Positions 36,060 to 45,871 of a DNA stretch of 64,000 bases are shown here, one piece after another; within the stretch, counting starts at the first letter, position 1; every line of letters starts with the position of its first letter. This stretch comes from Streptomyces albidochromogenes. Its GTDB lineage: Bacteria; Actinomycetota; Actinomycetes; Streptomycetales; Streptomycetaceae. The position numbers and the translations under genes are program-made. The stretch is taken from positions 1 through 64,000 of the forward strand of contig NZ_VBVX01000003.1 of assembly GCF_005981925.1 (NCBI RefSeq), written 5' to 3'. The notes under the pieces were generated by a model. That model was not told where the DNA came from, made no database searches, and worked only from the letters and a program-made list of their open reading frames with translations.

Positions 36060-37601
36060 ATGTATACGAACCCGCCCCCGACGACGAAGAGACTCCCGGC
36101 CGTCGCCGTGCTGCTGGCGTTGCTCGCCACGCTGCTCGGCACCGGCTGGACCGCCTTCGCGCCCGCCGCCCGGGCCGCCTCGCTCACCGAGGTCACCGGC
36201 TTCGGCACCAACCCCGGCGCGCTGCGGATGTTCCGGTACGTTCCGGACGGGCTGCCGGCCGGGCGGCCCCTCGTCGTGGCCATGCACGGCTGCACGCAGT
36301 CGGCCGCCGCCTTCGACGCGGAGACCGGCTGGACGGCCTGGGCCGACCGGTGGGGCTTCGCGCTCCTGCTGCCGCAGCAGCAGTCCGCCAACAACCTGAA
36401 CTCCTGCTTCAACTGGTTCGAGCCGGCCGACATCCGGCGCGGCTCCGGCGAGGCGCTGTCCATCAAGCAGATGACCGACCGGATGAAGTCCGACCTCGGC
36501 AGCGACCCCGCCCGCGTCCACGCCACCGGGCTGTCCGCCGGCGCGGCCATGACCAACGTCATGCTCGCCGCGTACCCCGACGTCTTCGCCTCCGGAGCGC
36601 CGGTCGCCGGCCTCCCGTACGCCTGCGCCACCTCCGTCGCCGCCGCGTACACCTGCATGAGCCCGGGCACGGACCTCTCTCCCTCGGCCTGGGGCGACAA
36701 GGTCCGCGCCGCGCACCCCGGTTACTCGGGACCGTGGCCCACCGTCTCCGTCTGGCAGGGCACGAGCGACGCGACCGTCGTCCCCGCCAACATGAGGGAG
36801 ACGGTCGAGCAGTGGACCGGCGTCCACGGCACGGACACCACGGCCGACGTCACCGACACCGTCGGCGGCTACCCGCACGCCGTCTACCACGACAGCGCCG
36901 GACGCCCCGTCGTCGAGACGTACTCCATCACCGGCATGGGCCACGGCCAGCCCGTCGACCCCGGCTCCGGCGCCGAGCAGTGCGGCGTCGCCGGCGCGTA
37001 CATCCTCGACGTCAACCTGTGCGCCTCGTACCGCATCGGCCGGTTCTGGGGTCTCGACGGCGCCGGGTCACCCGGAGGCGGCACCAAGAGCGCCGTGCTG
37101 CCGAGCCGGGCGGCGGACGACGGATACGTGAAGGCCTCGGCGACCGGCGGTGGGGCCGCCGTCGGGACCCTGGAGTCCAGCCACGGCGTGGCGGTCGGCA
37201 GGGGCGCGGACGGGCTGCACAACCGCGCCCTGCTCTCCTTCGACACCTCGGCGGTCCCGGACGGGGCCACCGTGCGGCGCGCCTACCTCACCGTCACGCA
37301 CGCCTCCGGCAGCGGCGACCCCTGGGCGGCCGGAAACCGGATGCTCGTGGACGTCGCCTCCGGTTGCTTCGGCGCCGGGTGCGCGACGGGGGCCGACGAC
37401 TGGAACGCCCCCGCCTCGGCGTCCGGCGTGGCGGAGATCGGCCGGTTCACCTCCGGCGCCGCCACGTCGGGCGACTTCACGGCGGTGAACGCCACGGGGA
37501 CGACCCAGGTGCGCCTGCGCCTGGCCGCCGCCCCCGCCGCCACCGCGTACGTGTTCGTGAAGTCGGGGGCGGCGGCCACTCTCACGGTGGAGTGGGAGTG
37601 A
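36060..37601 (+). CDS. Secreted PHB-depolymerase-family esterase with C-terminal accessory domain
   Basis: A 513-aa exported alpha/beta hydrolase with AAGGAG upstream of ATG 36060. The signal peptide ends near ARAAS (residue 40). The esterase domain shows the oxyanion box LVVAMHGCTQSA, the nucleophile elbow GLSAGAAM with Ser159, and a late His in GMGHGQPVDPG. This is the type 1 extracellular polyhydroxyalkanoate depolymerase / acetylxylan-esterase-like group. After about residue 340 a Gly-rich linker leads to a beta-sandwich (RALLSFDTSAVPDGATVRRAYLTV) of the DNRLRE type. Substrate could be short-chain PHA or an acylated polysaccharide. Confidence 0.9.
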   Translation: MYTNPPPTTKRLPAVAVLLALLATLLGTGWTAFAPAARAASLTEVTGFGTNPGALRMFRYVPDGLPAGRPLVVAMHGCTQSAAAFDAETGWTAWADRWGFALLLPQQQSANNLNSCFNWFEPADIRRGSGEALSIKQMTDRMKSDLGSDPARVHATGLSAGAAMTNVMLAAYPDVFASGAPVAGLPYACATSVAAAYTCMSPGTDLSPSAWGDKVRAAHPGYSGPWPTVSVWQGTSDATVVPANMRETVEQWTGVHGTDTTADVTDTVGGYPHAVYHDSAGRPVVETYSITGMGHGQPVDPGSGAEQCGVAGAYILDVNLCASYRIGRFWGLDGAGSPGGGTKSAVLPSRAADDGYVKASATGGGAAVGTLESSHGVAVGRGADGLHNRALLSFDTSAVPDGATVRRAYLTVTHASGSGDPWAAGNRMLVDVASGCFGAGCATGADDWNAPASASGVAEIGRFTSGAATSGDFTAVNATGTTQVRLRLAAAPAATAYVFVKSGAAATLTVEWE

Positions 37602-37641
37602 CGGCACCGGGCACGCGCCGGGCTGCGGGGCGGGCATGACG

Positions 37642-37675
37642 CGGCGCGGCGTGGTGCCTCCACCACGCCGCGCCG
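37642..37675. terminator. Perfect 15-bp hairpin between esterase and S15 hydrolase
   Basis: CGGCGCGGCGTGGTG (37642-37656) pairs perfectly with CACCACGCCGCGCCG (37661-37675) around CCTC. It lies between convergent genes and would be inside the over-long open frame of the hydrolase, which argues that the native stop is at 37707-37709. Confidence 0.75.
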
Positions 37676-37706
37676 TACCGTGCGCATCACCCCTGGCGGG
37701 GACCGG

Positions 37707-39748
37707 TCACAGCAGGTCCCTCGCAGGGTCTCGTTCCAGGTGCGGGAGAAGACCCGCCGCTCGCCCTCGTACCCGTCGAGCGTCGCGTCCACGAAGAACT
37801 CGCTCTCGCTGCACCGCAGTTGGGTACGGGTCTCCACCCGCACGTCCCAGTCGTCCCGGCGAAACCGCATCGTCCAGGCCGACTCGCCGCCCACCGAGGT
37901 GAAGTCGTCGGCGGTGGCGGTGTAGCGCTCGTACGCGCGACAGCCCACGTCCAGCCCGATGTCGTCGATCCGCACGGTGCCCCGGTCCTTGACGATCTCC
38001 AGCGCGGACTCGTACCCGATGAGGTCGCGCTTGACCTCCCAGCGCTGCTCGGGGGCCGACAGCCGGGTGGAGGCGAGCGGCGGGGCGCCCTCGGGCTCGC
38101 CGAAGGGGCGCTGCGGCAGCTCGTCCGGTTCCTCCACCGGGCGCACCGGCAGCGTCAGGGTGCTCGACCGCTCGTGGACGCTGAGCAGGACCGGCCGGGG
38201 CGGCGGCCAGGCGAGCGGCCAGTACGACGTCGACAGGGAGAGCCGGATGCGGTGGCCGCGCGGGAAGACCTGGGCGACGCCGTTGAGCTGCACCGTGGCG
38301 CGGTAGCGCCGCCCCGGCTCCAGCGGTTTCGGTTCGCCCGTGCCGTCGCGGTGCGTCAGGTTCAGCACGCCGTACGTGACCCGGGTGGCCCGGCCGTCGG
38401 GTGCCACATCGGAGAGGCGGGCGGCGACCGTGGCCACCGGTTCGCTGACGGACAGGTCGAGTTCGACCGTCGGGGAGCCCAGGATCTCGACCGGTTCGCT
38501 CAGTTCCCCGGTGTCGAAGACCAGGGACCCGCCGTCCTCCTCGCGCTGGTCGTACGGCAGGTCCGGCGGGGCGTTGTAGGACGCCCACTTGCCGGCGAAC
38601 TGCCCGACGGACAGCGGTGACTGCACGGTCATCGCCTCGCCGGCGTCGTCTCCGAGGGGCCCGGCGGCGTCGGCCGGCGTGACGATGCGGTGGCGCAGCA
38701 GCGGATGCGCGACGGGGCGGATGTGCGGCGAAGGCCACTCGGGTTCGCCGACCCACCGGCCGGGCCGCTCCTCGTACGAGGTGGAGGGCGGCACGCTCTC
38801 CTGCATCCACGTCTGCAGCATGGGCCCGTCCATGACGCCGTTGTCGACGCCCTTCAGCCAGTGGTCCCACCACTTGACGACCTCCTGGAGGTAGCCGATG
38901 GCCGGCCCGGGCTCGCCCAGGTGCGGGAACTTGTGGGACCAGGGCCCGATCAGCCCCTTGCGCGGCACGTCCAGGTTCCCCAGCAGCCGTGTCACGGCGT
39001 TGGAGTACCCGTCGGCCCACCCGCTGGACGCGAGGACCGGGCAGCGTACGGCCGTGTAGTCCTCGCACACCGAGGCGTGCCGCCAGTAGTCGTCGCGGCG
39101 CTGGTGGCGCAGCCACTCCAGGACCCACGGGCGGGTGTGCTCCATCCGTTCGTGCCACATGTCGCGCCAGCGGTCGCCGACCACCGCCGGGTCCGGCGGG
39201 CACGTGGCATACGCGAACATGGTCCCCGCCTCGGCGAGGTTGTCCGACAGCATCGCGCCGCCCATGTAGTGCATGTCGTCGGCGTACCGGTCGTCCGTGA
39301 ACGACGCGATGACGACCGCGCGCAGGCTCGGCGGCTGCCGGGCCGCCGTCTGGAGGGCGGCGAACGCGCCCCAGGAGATGCCCATCATGCCGGTGGAGCC
39401 GTCGCACCAGGGCTGTTCCGCCAGCCAGGCGAGCACCTCCTCGGCGTCGGCCTGCTCCTGCTCCAGGTACTCGTCGGCCAGCACGCCCTCGGAGTCGCCG
39501 GTCCCGCGCAGGTCCACCCGCACGCAGGCGTAGCCGTGGCCCGCGATGTAGGGGTGGTGGATCGAGTCGCGCACCGCGGTCAGGTCGCGCTTGCGGTACG
39601 GGATGTACTCCAGGACCGCCGGCACGGGCTCCTCGTCCGAGGAGACCGGACGCCAGACGCGGGCCGACAGGTGCGTGCCGTCGGACATGGGGACGACGAC
39701 GTGTTCTTCTTCCTTCGTCGCGTGCGGCAGATTGCTCACGAAACGCAT
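37707..39748 (-). CDS. S15/CocE-NonD family hydrolase with apparent 3' frameshift
   Basis: A serine hydrolase of about 680 aa (X-Pro dipeptidyl-peptidase / cocaine-esterase type). The N-domain has VLEYIPYRKRDLTAVRD, the nucleophile GISWGAF (Ser125) and a cap region. A C-terminal PepX_C jelly-roll completes it. In frame the sequence reads ...FSRTWNET and then LRGTCCDR, staying open to 37283 and overlapping the esterase on the other strand. A one-base insertion near 37721-37726 would restore NETLPRDLL and a TGA at 37709-37707, the usual family ending. It is a real frameshift or a sequencing error. It is co-transcribed with the ATP-grasp gene 29 bases upstream. Confidence 0.82.
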
Positions 39749-39777
39749 ACGGCTGGGCCGCTCCTTTCCTCGGGTGC

Positions 39778-41088
39778 TCAGACGTTCTTCTGGTCGCGCC
39801 CGCCCGGCGTGGTCTCGTCGAAGGCCAGGTTCAGTGCCGCCACACAGCGGTCGTACTTCTCCCGCAGTTCCTCCTCGCTGTCACCGCCCGTGAAGATGTG
39901 GGCCAGCTCGTAGCTGTAGCTGTCCTGCTGCGGGGTCTCCGAGAGGCGCTGCCCCTCCTCGGGCACCACGTCGACCCGGACGCCCGGGATCTCCCGTTCG
40001 ATCCGCTCGATGTCCTCGGCCGTGGGCACCTGACGCGCCGCACCGTCCGCGAACCAGCGGTAGTACCACTTGGCGGCCACCTTGTACCGGCCCGCCCGGT
40101 GCGGCAGCGCGGGGTCCTTGCCCAGCGCGAGGCTGATCATGCAGTGGTGGTTCGGGACACCGTCGACGTACTCGAACAGCTCGGCGTGCGACTGCGAGTG
40201 CCGGGGGTTGATCTCCAGCAGGTTGATCGCGTCGGCCTGCGGGTCGTAGAAGTACTCGATGCTGAACGTCGCCGCCTCCATGCCGATCTGCCGCATCACG
40301 CGCTCGGACACGTCGTGCAGGCGGCGGATCACCGGCTCGGGCAGGGCGGAGGGGTACTGGTGGCGCAGGAAGCTGGAGGAGTCGGGGTAGTTGATCGAGT
40401 CGAGGACGCCGTAGACGGTCACCTCGCCGTTGTGGACGTACCCCTCCACCGCGACCTGGATTCCGGACAGCGCCTCCTCGGCCAGGCAGACCTGACCGCC
40501 GACCCCGGCCATCTCCTCGGGCAGGTCGAGCCGGTCGAGGATGTACTCGAAGGGCCGGCCGACCCGGGCGACGCCCTTGCGGATCTCGTCGACCGCCTCG
40601 CGGAACTCCTGCTGGTCCTTGACGCCGAAGGCCAGTTCCGAGGAGTACGACAGGGCGGGCTTCAGCCACATCGGGAAGTTCACGCCCTCGGGCGGACGCG
40701 GGTCGTCCGTCTCCAGATCCACCCGCCCGAAGCGCGGATGCGCGTCGGCGACCTTCTGCTGTTCGAGCCGGCTCCAGTACTTGTGCTCGCACTTGACCAC
40801 CGACTCCAGGCCGGTGCTGCGCGTGCCGTACCGCTCGCTGAGCATGGGCACGAGCGTGCTCACGGGGAAGTCCCAGTAACCGACGATCGCGTCGATGCTG
40901 CCGTCGAAGTCGTCCAGCACCTTCTGCGCCTTCTCGAACAGGTCCGCCACCGAGACCTCGCCGTGCTGGAGCTCCTCGATCGTCAGAAGCGGGTGGAAGG
41001 CGTAGCTCTCCACGTCGGGCACGGCGCGCAGGGTGGGCAGGTTGGCCTCGTCCAGGCCCAGCACGAATATGTTCTTGCGGTCGCTCAC
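39778..41088 (-). CDS. ATP-grasp ligase of unknown substrate
   Basis: A 436-aa cytoplasmic ATP-grasp enzyme. GTG 41088 is preceded by GAAGGAGAG. ATP-grasp landmarks are VKCEHKYWSRLEQQKV, NFPMWLKPALSYSSELAFGV (Lys), QVCLAEEALSGIQVAVEGYV, and the metal-binding FSIEYFYDPQADAINLLEINPRHSQSHAELF. These match the D-Ala-D-Ala ligase/carbamoyl-phosphate-synthase-like group that forms amide or ester bonds through an acyl phosphate. The next gene is an S15 hydrolase, which would act on amide or ester bonds. Together they may make and remodel a small peptide-like compound. Substrate unknown. Confidence 0.85.
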   Translation of the reverse strand: MSDRKNIFVLGLDEANLPTLRAVPDVESYAFHPLLTIEELQHGEVSVADLFEKAQKVLDDFDGSIDAIVGYWDFPVSTLVPMLSERYGTRSTGLESVVKCEHKYWSRLEQQKVADAHPRFGRVDLETDDPRPPEGVNFPMWLKPALSYSSELAFGVKDQQEFREAVDEIRKGVARVGRPFEYILDRLDLPEEMAGVGGQVCLAEEALSGIQVAVEGYVHNGEVTVYGVLDSINYPDSSSFLRHQYPSALPEPVIRRLHDVSERVMRQIGMEAATFSIEYFYDPQADAINLLEINPRHSQSHAELFEYVDGVPNHHCMISLALGKDPALPHRAGRYKVAAKWYYRWFADGAARQVPTAEDIERIEREIPGVRVDVVPEEGQRLSETPQQDSYSYELAHIFTGGDSEEELREKYDRCVAALNLAFDETTPGGRDQKNV

Positions 41089-41176
41089 TGACTCTCCTTC
41101 GTCGGCTCGTCCCGATCGCCTTCCTCGTCAGGCGCTTCTCACACATCGGATCGGGGAACCGGCGGTCCGGGCGGGG

Positions 41177-42193
41177 TCAGGAGGAGCCGCGCACGACGAG
41201 CGAGGTGGGGAGCACGATGTGCTGCCTCGGCGCTTCGGGGTCGGCGATCTCGCGCAGCAGCACCCGGGCGATCGTCGTGCCGATCTCCTCGGTGGGCTGG
41301 CGCACACTCGTCAGGGGCGGGTCGGTGTGGCGGGCGAAGAACGAGTCGTCGAAACCGACCACCGCCACGTCGTCCGGGACGCGCCGCCCCCGCCTGCGCA
41401 GTTCCGCCATCGCGCCGACGGCCATGACGTCGGACGCCACGAAGACGGCGTCGAGATCGGGTGCGGCTTCAAGAAGCGAACGCATGGCCCGCTCTCCACC
41501 CGCCTCGGTGAAGTCGCCCGTCGCGACGAGGCGCCCGTCCGCGGCGCGGCCGGCCTCCGCCAGCGCGTCCCGCCAGCCCTGCAGCCGGGTGCGGCCCACG
41601 TCCATGTCCAGGGGGCCGGTGATGGTGGCGATCTCCGTCCGGCCGCGGGCGATCAGGTGGCGGACCGCGGCGGCCGCGCCGCCCAGGTTGTCGGCGTGGA
41701 CGTGGCTGAGGGGCTCGGCGGGGGAGCGGCGGCCGGCGAGCACGGTCGGCAGCCCCATGTCCTCCAGCAGGCCGGGCAGCGGATCGCGCTCGTGCACCGA
41801 GACCAGCAGCACGCCGTCGACGCGCCGTTCGGCCACCGAGTCGGTGAGCTGGTCCTGTTCGCCCTTGTCCCGTACGAGCATCAACTGGAGCTGCGTCCTG
41901 GTGTCGGCCAGCGCGGTGCTGACGCCCCGGATGACGGCGGAGAAATAGGGCTCCGAGCCCAGCCGGCTCTCCGACTCGGGGATCACCAGGGCGACGGAGT
42001 TGGTCCTGCTGGTGACGAGACCGCGGGCGACGGAGTTCGGCACGTAGTTGAGCTCGGCGATCGCGGCCAGGACGGCGGCGCGGGCCTCGTCGCTGACGAG
42101 CGTCGAGCCGTTGATGACACGTGAAACAGTCGTACGCCCCACTCCGGCGCGCGCGGCCACGGTTTTGATGGTCGGCCGCTGCCTTCCCCCCAT
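41177..42193 (-). CDS. LacI-family transcriptional regulator of a beta-glucoside regulon
   Basis: A 338-aa LacI/GalR regulator. ATG 42193 has GAGGAGG upstream. The N-terminal HTH and hinge helix read TIKTVAARAGVGRTTVSRVINGSTLVSDEARAAVLAAIAELNYVPNSVARGL. The periplasmic-binding-like effector domain follows, ending PPLTSVRQPTEEIGTTIARVLL. It is divergent from the sugar ABC operon. Two perfect 16-bp palindromes lie between them and a third lies before the 49410 oxidoreductase. This resembles CebR control of cellobiose genes, so cellobiose or a beta-glucoside is the probable inducer. Confidence 0.92.
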   Translation of the reverse strand: MGGRQRPTIKTVAARAGVGRTTVSRVINGSTLVSDEARAAVLAAIAELNYVPNSVARGLVTSRTNSVALVIPESESRLGSEPYFSAVIRGVSTALADTRTQLQLMLVRDKGEQDQLTDSVAERRVDGVLLVSVHERDPLPGLLEDMGLPTVLAGRRSPAEPLSHVHADNLGGAAAAVRHLIARGRTEIATITGPLDMDVGRTRLQGWRDALAEAGRAADGRLVATGDFTEAGGERAMRSLLEAAPDLDAVFVASDVMAVGAMAELRRRGRRVPDDVAVVGFDDSFFARHTDPPLTSVRQPTEEIGTTIARVLLREIADPEAPRQHIVLPTSLVVRGSS

Positions 42194-42321
42194 GGCTTCC
42201 TCCTCGTGGAACGGCGTCCGGGCGCCGTTCACCAGCGCATTGTGCCAGAAGGCGATCGGGCGGGCCGGACGTCGGCGGATTGTCCCGCGACATCTGCCCG
42301 CAACGAAGTCGATTCAAGTTC

Positions 42322-42351
42322 TTGACAGAGAGTATGCGCGGCGGCCACTCT
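42322..42351 (+). promoter_or_regulatory. Promoter of the sugar ABC/GH1 operon
   Basis: TTGACA (42322-42327) is a perfect -35. CACTCT at 42346-42351 is a weak -10 at 18 bases. The start would fall near 42358, immediately before the two operators. Confidence 0.55.
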
Positions 42352-42362
42352 TCGAGCACTTG

Positions 42363-42378
42363 GTGGGAACGTTCCCAC
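42363..42378 (+). promoter_or_regulatory. LacI-type operator GTGGGAACGTTCCCAC, site 1
   Basis: A perfect 16-bp palindrome beginning about five bases after the predicted transcript start of the ABC operon. Its centre is 23 bp from the second copy. Confidence 0.8.
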
Positions 42379-42385
42379 CTCGCCA

Positions 42386-42401
42386 GTGGGAACGTTCCCA
42401 C
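42386..42401 (+). promoter_or_regulatory. LacI-type operator GTGGGAACGTTCCCAC, site 2
   Basis: Identical to site 1, with a 23-bp centre-to-centre spacing, about two helical turns. This would let two dimers bind on one face. Confidence 0.8.
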
Positions 42402-42476
42402 TTCACCAATCGAGGCCACAGAGCGGACAGACCGGCCGGAACGCCGGGGCGTCGGCGCCGCCACTGGGAGGGCTAC

Positions 42477-43796
42477 ATGGACAGGGCTCGCAAGCTGTTG
42501 CGTACAAGGGTTGTGGCTGCCGTTTCGACCGCCGCCGCACTCGGTCTGGTCGTCGGATGCAGCGGCGGCCCGGACGGCGGGGGAGGGACCGGAGGCGGCG
42601 TCAAGGACGGCAAGACCACCATCACCATGGGCCTGTTCGGCGTCATGGGATACAAGGAGACCGGCCTCCTCGACCAGTACATGAAGGAGAACCCGAACGT
42701 CCGCATCGAGGCTGAGGTCGCCGGCGACGAGCAGACGTACTACACCGCCCTCCAGACGCACCTCGCGGCGGGCAGCGGGCTCAAGGACATCCAGGGCATA
42801 GAGATCGGGCGCGCCAAGGAGCTGGCCGACACGCAGGCCGCGCGGTTCGCCGATCTGTCCGGCGTCGAGGGCGCCGACCACTTCCTGCCGTGGAAGCTCA
42901 GCCAGGTCACGGCCAAGGACGACAAGGTCATCGGCTTCGGCACCGACATCGGGCCCATGGCCGTCTGCTACCGCAAGGACCTGTTCGCACAGGCGGGTCT
43001 GCCGACCGACCGCGATGAGGTCGCGAAGCTGTGGGAGGGGGACTGGTCGAAGTACGTCGAAGCGGGCAAGGACTTCAAGAAGGGCAACAAGAACGACAAG
43101 GTCGCCTTCATGGACAGCGCCAGCGGCCTGTTCAACGCCATGATCTACGGCAGCTCCGAGCAGTTCTACGACGAGTCCGGCGAACTCGTCTACAAGGACA
43201 ACCCCGCCGTCACCGAGGCGTGGCAGCTCGCCGCCGAGGCCGGCGGCACCGGACTCACCGCGAAACTGCGGCAGTTCCAGCCGGGCTGGGACCCGGGCCT
43301 GGCCAACGGCACCTTCGCGACGGCGGTCTGCCCGGCCTGGATGCTCGGCCACATCAGTGAGAAGGCGGGGCCGGCGAACAAGGGCAAGTGGGACGTCGCC
43401 AAGGCGCCCAAGGGTGCGAACTGGGGCGGCTCGTTCCTCGGCGTCATCGACAAGAGCCCGGTGAAGGAGGAGGCGAAGAAGCTGGTCGCCTGGCTGACCG
43501 CACCCGAGCAGCAGGAGCACGTCTTCAAGAAGATCGGCAACTTCCCGTCCTCGCAGGAGGCCCTGAAGGCCCCCGCCGTCGTCGAGGCCAAGTCCGCGTA
43601 CTTCAACGACGCCCCGATCGGAAAGATCTTCGGCCAGGCCGCCCAGGAGATCCCCGACAAGCAGGTCCTCGGGCGCAAGGACGGCACGATCAAGGACATC
43701 TTCTCGCAGGGGCTGACGCTCATCGAGTCGCAGAACAAGAGCCCCGACGCGGCCTGGAAGGCCACGGAGGAGCGGATCGAGAAGGCCACCGGCTGA
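42477..43796 (+). CDS. Sugar ABC transporter substrate-binding lipoprotein
   Basis: A 439-aa cluster-1 solute-binding protein with GGGAGGG upstream of ATG 42477. The lipobox LVVGCSG gives an N-terminal lipid anchor, followed by a Gly/Asp linker. The body has the MalE-like pattern (TTITMGLFGVMGYKETGLLDQYMKENPNVRIEAEV, GIEIGRAKELA, GFGTDIGPMAVCYRKDLFAQAGL, FATAVCPAWMLGHI). It should capture an oligosaccharide, probably a beta-glucoside given the GH1 gene downstream. It is the first gene of the LacI-controlled operon. Confidence 0.92.
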   Translation: MDRARKLLRTRVVAAVSTAAALGLVVGCSGGPDGGGGTGGGVKDGKTTITMGLFGVMGYKETGLLDQYMKENPNVRIEAEVAGDEQTYYTALQTHLAAGSGLKDIQGIEIGRAKELADTQAARFADLSGVEGADHFLPWKLSQVTAKDDKVIGFGTDIGPMAVCYRKDLFAQAGLPTDRDEVAKLWEGDWSKYVEAGKDFKKGNKNDKVAFMDSASGLFNAMIYGSSEQFYDESGELVYKDNPAVTEAWQLAAEAGGTGLTAKLRQFQPGWDPGLANGTFATAVCPAWMLGHISEKAGPANKGKWDVAKAPKGANWGGSFLGVIDKSPVKEEAKKLVAWLTAPEQQEHVFKKIGNFPSSQEALKAPAVVEAKSAYFNDAPIGKIFGQAAQEIPDKQVLGRKDGTIKDIFSQGLTLIESQNKSPDAAWKATEERIEKATG

Positions 43797-43890
43797 GTCC
43801 GGCCGCCCCGTTGTCCCGGCGGCCGCCGCGATCCCGAGCGGTCGCCGGGACACCGCAGCCCCACCCACGTCTCACGAAGGATGCCCTCTC

Positions 43891-44874
43891 GTGGCCACCT
43901 CCCTCCCGACCACCCGGACCGGCGAACGGGAACGCTCGCGCCGGCGGCGGCGGACGCTGCTCCACCGGCTCGACCTGCGCGGAGCGCCGTACGCCTTCAT
44001 CACACCGTTCTTCGTGGTGTTCGCGGCCTTCAGCTTCTATCCGCTCGTGTACACCGCCTGGATCTCCCTGCACCGGGTCGAACTCGCCACCATGAACGTC
44101 ATGGAGTGGGTGGCGTTCGACAACTACACCGCGCTGTGGCAGGACGAACGCTTCTGGAACGCACTGCTCAACACCCTCACTCTCGGCGCGCTGTCCACCG
44201 TGCCGCAGCTGCTGATCGCGCTGGGCCTGGCGCACCTGCTCAACTACCGGCTCCGCGGTTCGACGTTCTTCCGCGTCGCCGCCATCACCCCGTACGCGAC
44301 GTCGGTCGGCGCGGCGGCGCTCGTCTTCACCATGCTCTTCGAGCGCGACTTCGGCATGATCAACTGGATGCTGAGCCTGGTCGGCGTCGACAACATCGAC
44401 TGGGAGAACAACAAGTGGGCCGCGCAGGCGGCCATCTCCACCATCGTGATCTGGCGCTGGACCGGCTACAACGCGCTGCTGTACCTCGCGGCGATGCAGG
44501 CCGTCCCGCGTGAGCGCTACGAGGCGGCCGCCATCGACGGAGCCTCCCGCTGGCAGCAGTTCATCTCGGTGACCGTGCCCGGCATCCGGTCCACCATCGT
44601 CTTCACCATCGTGCTGTCGACCATCGGCGCCACCCAGCTCTTCGGTGAGCCGCTCATCTTCGGCCAGGGCCCCATGGGCGTCACCGGCGGGGCGGACAAC
44701 CAGTACCAGACCCTCGGACTGCTGCTGTACGAGGAGGGCTGGAAGAACTACCAGATGGGGCGCGCGGCCACCGTCGCCTGGGTGATGTTCCTGCTGCTGA
44801 TCCTCGTCTTCGTCGTCCAGCGGGTCGTCAAACGCCTCGCGTCCCGCCGAGCGTCCTCAGTACGTACGTCCTGA
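43891..44874 (+). CDS. Sugar ABC transporter permease (MalF-type)
   Basis: A 327-aa inner-membrane permease beginning at GTG 43891 with GAAGGA upstream. It has six predicted membrane segments ([29 protein letters not shown] is the first) and the ATPase-contacting EAA loop [24 protein letters not shown]. It pairs with the MalG-type permease 17 bases downstream. No ATPase gene is present. In Streptomyces such importers usually share the MsiK ATPase encoded elsewhere. Confidence 0.93.
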   Translation: MATSLPTTRTGERERSRRRRRTLLHRLDLRGAPYAFITPFFVVFAAFSFYPLVYTAWISLHRVELATMNVMEWVAFDNYTALWQDERFWNALLNTLTLGALSTVPQLLIALGLAHLLNYRLRGSTFFRVAAITPYATSVGAAALVFTMLFERDFGMINWMLSLVGVDNIDWENNKWAAQAAISTIVIWRWTGYNALLYLAAMQAVPRERYEAAAIDGASRWQQFISVTVPGIRSTIVFTIVLSTIGATQLFGEPLIFGQGPMGVTGGADNQYQTLGLLLYEEGWKNYQMGRAATVAWVMFLLLILVFVVQRVVKRLASRRASSVRTS

Positions 44875-44891
44875 CCAGGAGCGAGCCCGCC

Positions 44892-45818
44892 ATGACCACC
44901 GACAGCCTCCCCGCCCGGACGGACGTCCGCCCGCAGCCGTCCCGCAGCGAACCGCCGGCCCGGCGCCCGCTCCTCGCGCGGCTGCGGCCGGGGGCCGGCC
45001 GCCAGCACCACGCCGGCCCCGTCACCTACCTGCTGCTCACCGTCGCCGCGCTGTTCTCTCTCTTCCCGCTGTACTGGACGATGGTCGCGGCCTCGACCGA
45101 CAACACCCGCGTCAGCCAGACGCCGCCGCCGTTCCTGCCGGGTCCGCACCTGCTGGAGAACCTCGGCAAGGCATGGCAGGACGCCGCGCTCGGCAAAGCG
45201 ATGATCAACAGCCTCGTGGTGGCCGGTGTCATCGCGCTGTCCACCGTGCTGTTCGCCACCCTGGCCGGCTTCGCCTTCGCCAAGCTGCGCTTCAAGGGAC
45301 GCAACATCCTGCTCATGCTCGTCATCGGAACGATGATGGTGCCGCCGCAACTCGGCGTCGTCCCACTGTTCATGATGATGACGGAACTCGGATGGGGGCA
45401 GAAACTCCCCGCTGTCATCTTCCCCACCCTGGTCAGCGCGGTCGGCGTGTTCTTCATGCGGCAGTACTTCACCGAGGCGCTGCCCGACGAGCTCGTCGAG
45501 GCCGGCCGGGTGGACGGCGCCCACTCGCTGCGCATCTTCTGGAGCATCGTCCTGCCGATCGCCAGGCCCCCGATGGCGGTCCTGTTCATGATCACCTTCG
45601 TGCACGCCTGGAACGACTTCTTCTGGCCGTTCATCGTGCTCGACATGACCAACCCGACGGTCCCCGTCGCCCTCACCCAGCTGAGCGCGGGCTACATCCG
45701 CGACCAGTCCCTCATCATGGCCGGCGCCCTCCTCGGCACGCTGCCGCTGCTGGCGATGTTCGTCGTCTTCGGCCGCCAGATCGTCGGCGGCATCATGCAG
45801 GGCGCGGTCAAGGGCTGA
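44892..45818 (+). CDS. Sugar ABC transporter permease (MalG-type)
   Basis: A 308-aa inner-membrane permease. A basic 45-residue N-terminal tail ([17 protein letters not shown]) precedes six transmembrane segments. The EAA loop reads [24 protein letters not shown]. It has AGGAGCG upstream and follows the MalF-type gene closely. Together they form the membrane channel of the importer. Confidence 0.93.
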   Translation: MTTDSLPARTDVRPQPSRSEPPARRPLLARLRPGAGRQHHAGPVTYLLLTVAALFSLFPLYWTMVAASTDNTRVSQTPPPFLPGPHLLENLGKAWQDAALGKAMINSLVVAGVIALSTVLFATLAGFAFAKLRFKGRNILLMLVIGTMMVPPQLGVVPLFMMMTELGWGQKLPAVIFPTLVSAVGVFFMRQYFTEALPDELVEAGRVDGAHSLRIFWSIVLPIARPPMAVLFMITFVHAWNDFFWPFIVLDMTNPTVPVALTQLSAGYIRDQSLIMAGALLGTLPLLAMFVVFGRQIVGGIMQGAVKG

Positions 45819-45871
45819 GCCCGCCCCCAGGCACACACCCGACCCCTCCAACCTCGGAAGGACCTACGTAC

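Noticed and set aside
37283..37706. C-terminal extension of the S15 hydrolase past its usual end
   Set aside because: Reads antisense to the esterase gene through a strong terminator; translation is Arg/Pro-rich with no domain, so it is treated as a frameshift product.
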